A DNA stretch of 64,000 nt from Variovorax paradoxus NBRC 15149 (GTDB taxonomy: Bacteria; Pseudomonadota; Gammaproteobacteria; Burkholderiales; Burkholderiaceae_C). Shown here piece by piece: positions 63,027-64,000 of this stretch; within the stretch, counting starts at the first letter, position 1, and each line of letters opens with the position of its first letter. The notes below the pieces were generated by a model. That model made no database searches and was not told the origin of the DNA. It saw only the letters and a program-made list of their open reading frames with translations. A program made the position numbers and the translations under genes. The DNA lies in the NCBI RefSeq assembly GCF_001591365.1, contig NZ_BCUT01000001.1, positions 1,364,001 through 1,428,000 of the forward strand. Reading direction: 5' to 3'.

Positions 63027-64000
63027 TTACTTGATCCTTGCGTTCCAGAAGAACGGCCAGGTCGCGGGCTGGTAGTTGTCCAGCGCCGGACTCTTGGCCG
63101 AGAGGCCGTTGAACTTGCCGACGTTGATGTACGGCACTTCTTCATAGACCACCTGCTGCACCTTGCCCCACAGCGCGCCGCGCTTGGCCGGATCGCTCTC
63201 GACGTTGAAGGCCTGCAGCGCCGACTTCTTGGCGGGCGAGTCCCACCAGCCCGGCGCGCCGTCGCCCAGCTGCGGCGGCGAGAGCATCGGCTCGGGGAAC
63301 TGGCCCGAATGGGTCACGTAGATGTCCCACAGCTTCGGGTCGTTGCGGCGCTGCACCAGCGTGGCCCAGTCGACCACGTTGAGGTCGACCTTGAAGCCGG
63401 CGCGCTTGAGCTGCTCGGCCATCAGGAGCGACATGTTGTAGTGGAAGTCGTACTGGCGGCTGGTGAGCACGCGGATCGGCTCGCCCTTGTAGCCGGCCTT
63501 GGCCGCGGCCTCCTTGGCCTTGGCGGCGTTGCGCTCGTTGTAGAGCGTGGTGCCCGCGGTCGAATAGAACGGCGAGCCCTTGGGAAAGTGGTTGCCTTCG
63601 GCCACGAAAAAGCGCGTGTCGCCAAAGCCCGCGGCGAGCATCTCGCCCTCGCCGAGCGCCGACTGGATCGCCTGGCGCACGGCCTGGTTGGAAGCCACGC
63701 CTTCCTTGGTGTTGAGCACCAGGTACGGAAAGCCGAACGACGGCGTCATGATCGGCACGGTCTTGCCGCCCGACTTCTCCAGGCGCGGCAGCGCTTCGAC
63801 CGGCAGCAGGTCGGCAAAGTCGTACTGGCCGGCCAGTGCGCCTTCCACGCGCGTGCTGGCATTGGGCACCGGCACGAAGCGCAGCTCCTCGATGGCCGCC
63901 TCGCGCTTGCCGCCGTAGCCGCTCGCGGGTTCCTTGCGCGCCGCGTACTTGTCGAAGCGCGTGAGCAGCACGAACTGGTCGGGGCGGCGCTCCTTGAACT
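63027..64000 (-). CDS. Peptide ABC solute-binding protein, DppA/OppA-like (N-terminus outside window)
   Basis: The frame stays open to base 64000, so only the C-terminal 323 residues are visible. The segment FVLLTRFDKY and the ending NGLSAKSPALDNYQPATWPF fit family 5 extracellular binding proteins. It delivers the substrate to the permeases, which start 29 bases downstream. No start or signal peptide can be judged from this window. Confidence 0.93.
   Translation of the reverse strand, partial: FKERRPDQFVLLTRFDKYAARKEPASGYGGKREAAIEELRFVPVPNASTRVEGALAGQYDFADLLPVEALPRLEKSGGKTVPIMTPSFGFPYLVLNTKEGVASNQAVRQAIQSALGEGEMLAAGFGDTRFFVAEGNHFPKGSPFYSTAGTTLYNERNAAKAKEAAAKAGYKGEPIRVLTSRQYDFHYNMSLLMAEQLKRAGFKVDLNVVDWATLVQRRNDPKLWDIYVTHSGQFPEPMLSPPQLGDGAPGWWDSPAKKSALQAFNVESDPAKRGALWGKVQQVVYEEVPYINVGKFNGLSAKSPALDNYQPATWPFFWNARIK

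Overview
The window is a 64 kb piece of a GC-rich betaproteobacterial chromosome. It most resembles Variovorax or another Comamonadaceae genome. The grounds are gene content rather than a database search: a ribF-ileS-lspA block, a Bug-type tricarboxylate receptor with TctAB, a TetR-type PaaR beside a paa cluster, ABC importers with their own regulators, and interspersed palindromic repeats. Nearly all of the sequence is coding. No prophage, CRISPR array, tRNA, rRNA or intact insertion sequence was seen.

Layout. 1-2.2 kb: two adjacent acyl-CoA dehydrogenase subunit genes, the first cut by the window edge. 2.3-5.0 kb: a lipoprotein hydrolase, an enoyl-CoA hydratase-like protein and an HNH endonuclease. 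5.2-9.7 kb: ribF, ileS and lspA. 10.1-17.8 kb: a LacI regulator with a perfect palindromic operator, a four-gene ABC importer, a GpdQ-like phosphodiesterase and a Na/phosphate transporter. Together these look like a phosphodiester uptake and cleavage module. 17.8-20.3 kb: a lone receiver protein, a quinone oxidoreductase and a DMT exporter. 20.3-27.9 kb: a Bug receptor, GGT-like enzyme, EamA and SDR operon, a divergent LysR gene, and tctBA. 28.0-32.6 kb: an overlapping glycosylase, synthase-like and GspE-like operon, an exported protein with 11-residue repeats, and TatD. 32.7-36.9 kb: an S1C protease, then MoxR, DUF58 and VWA genes.

36.9-52.9 kb is a phenylacetate catabolism supercluster: paaR, paaY, paaG, paaI, paaK, paaABCDE, a branched-chain-type ABC importer with a fused permease-ATPase, paaZ and an SDR. 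The ligase PaaK makes phenylacetyl-CoA, PaaABCDE epoxidises the ring, PaaG isomerises the epoxide, and PaaZ opens the ring. PaaI and PaaY are thioesterases that clear dead-end CoA esters. paaF, paaH and paaJ are not in the window. 52.9-55.0 kb holds a membrane methyltransferase, a CPBP protease and a flavin reductase. 55.3-64.0 kb is a minus-strand operon with a peptide ABC importer, a PLP deaminase or aldolase, an RpiR regulator and a D-aminoacylase, which looks like a route for D-amino-acid compounds.

The most unusual signal is the set of non-coding palindromic repeats. A ~258 bp long-hairpin element occurs three times. A 93 bp element occurs twice, and one copy is bracketed by a 16 bp direct repeat that appears to have separated two formerly overlapping genes. 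A ~115 bp inverted-repeat element occurs twice with two half copies. Two further palindromes occur once each. Several lie inside operons, notably just after ABC solute-binding-protein genes.
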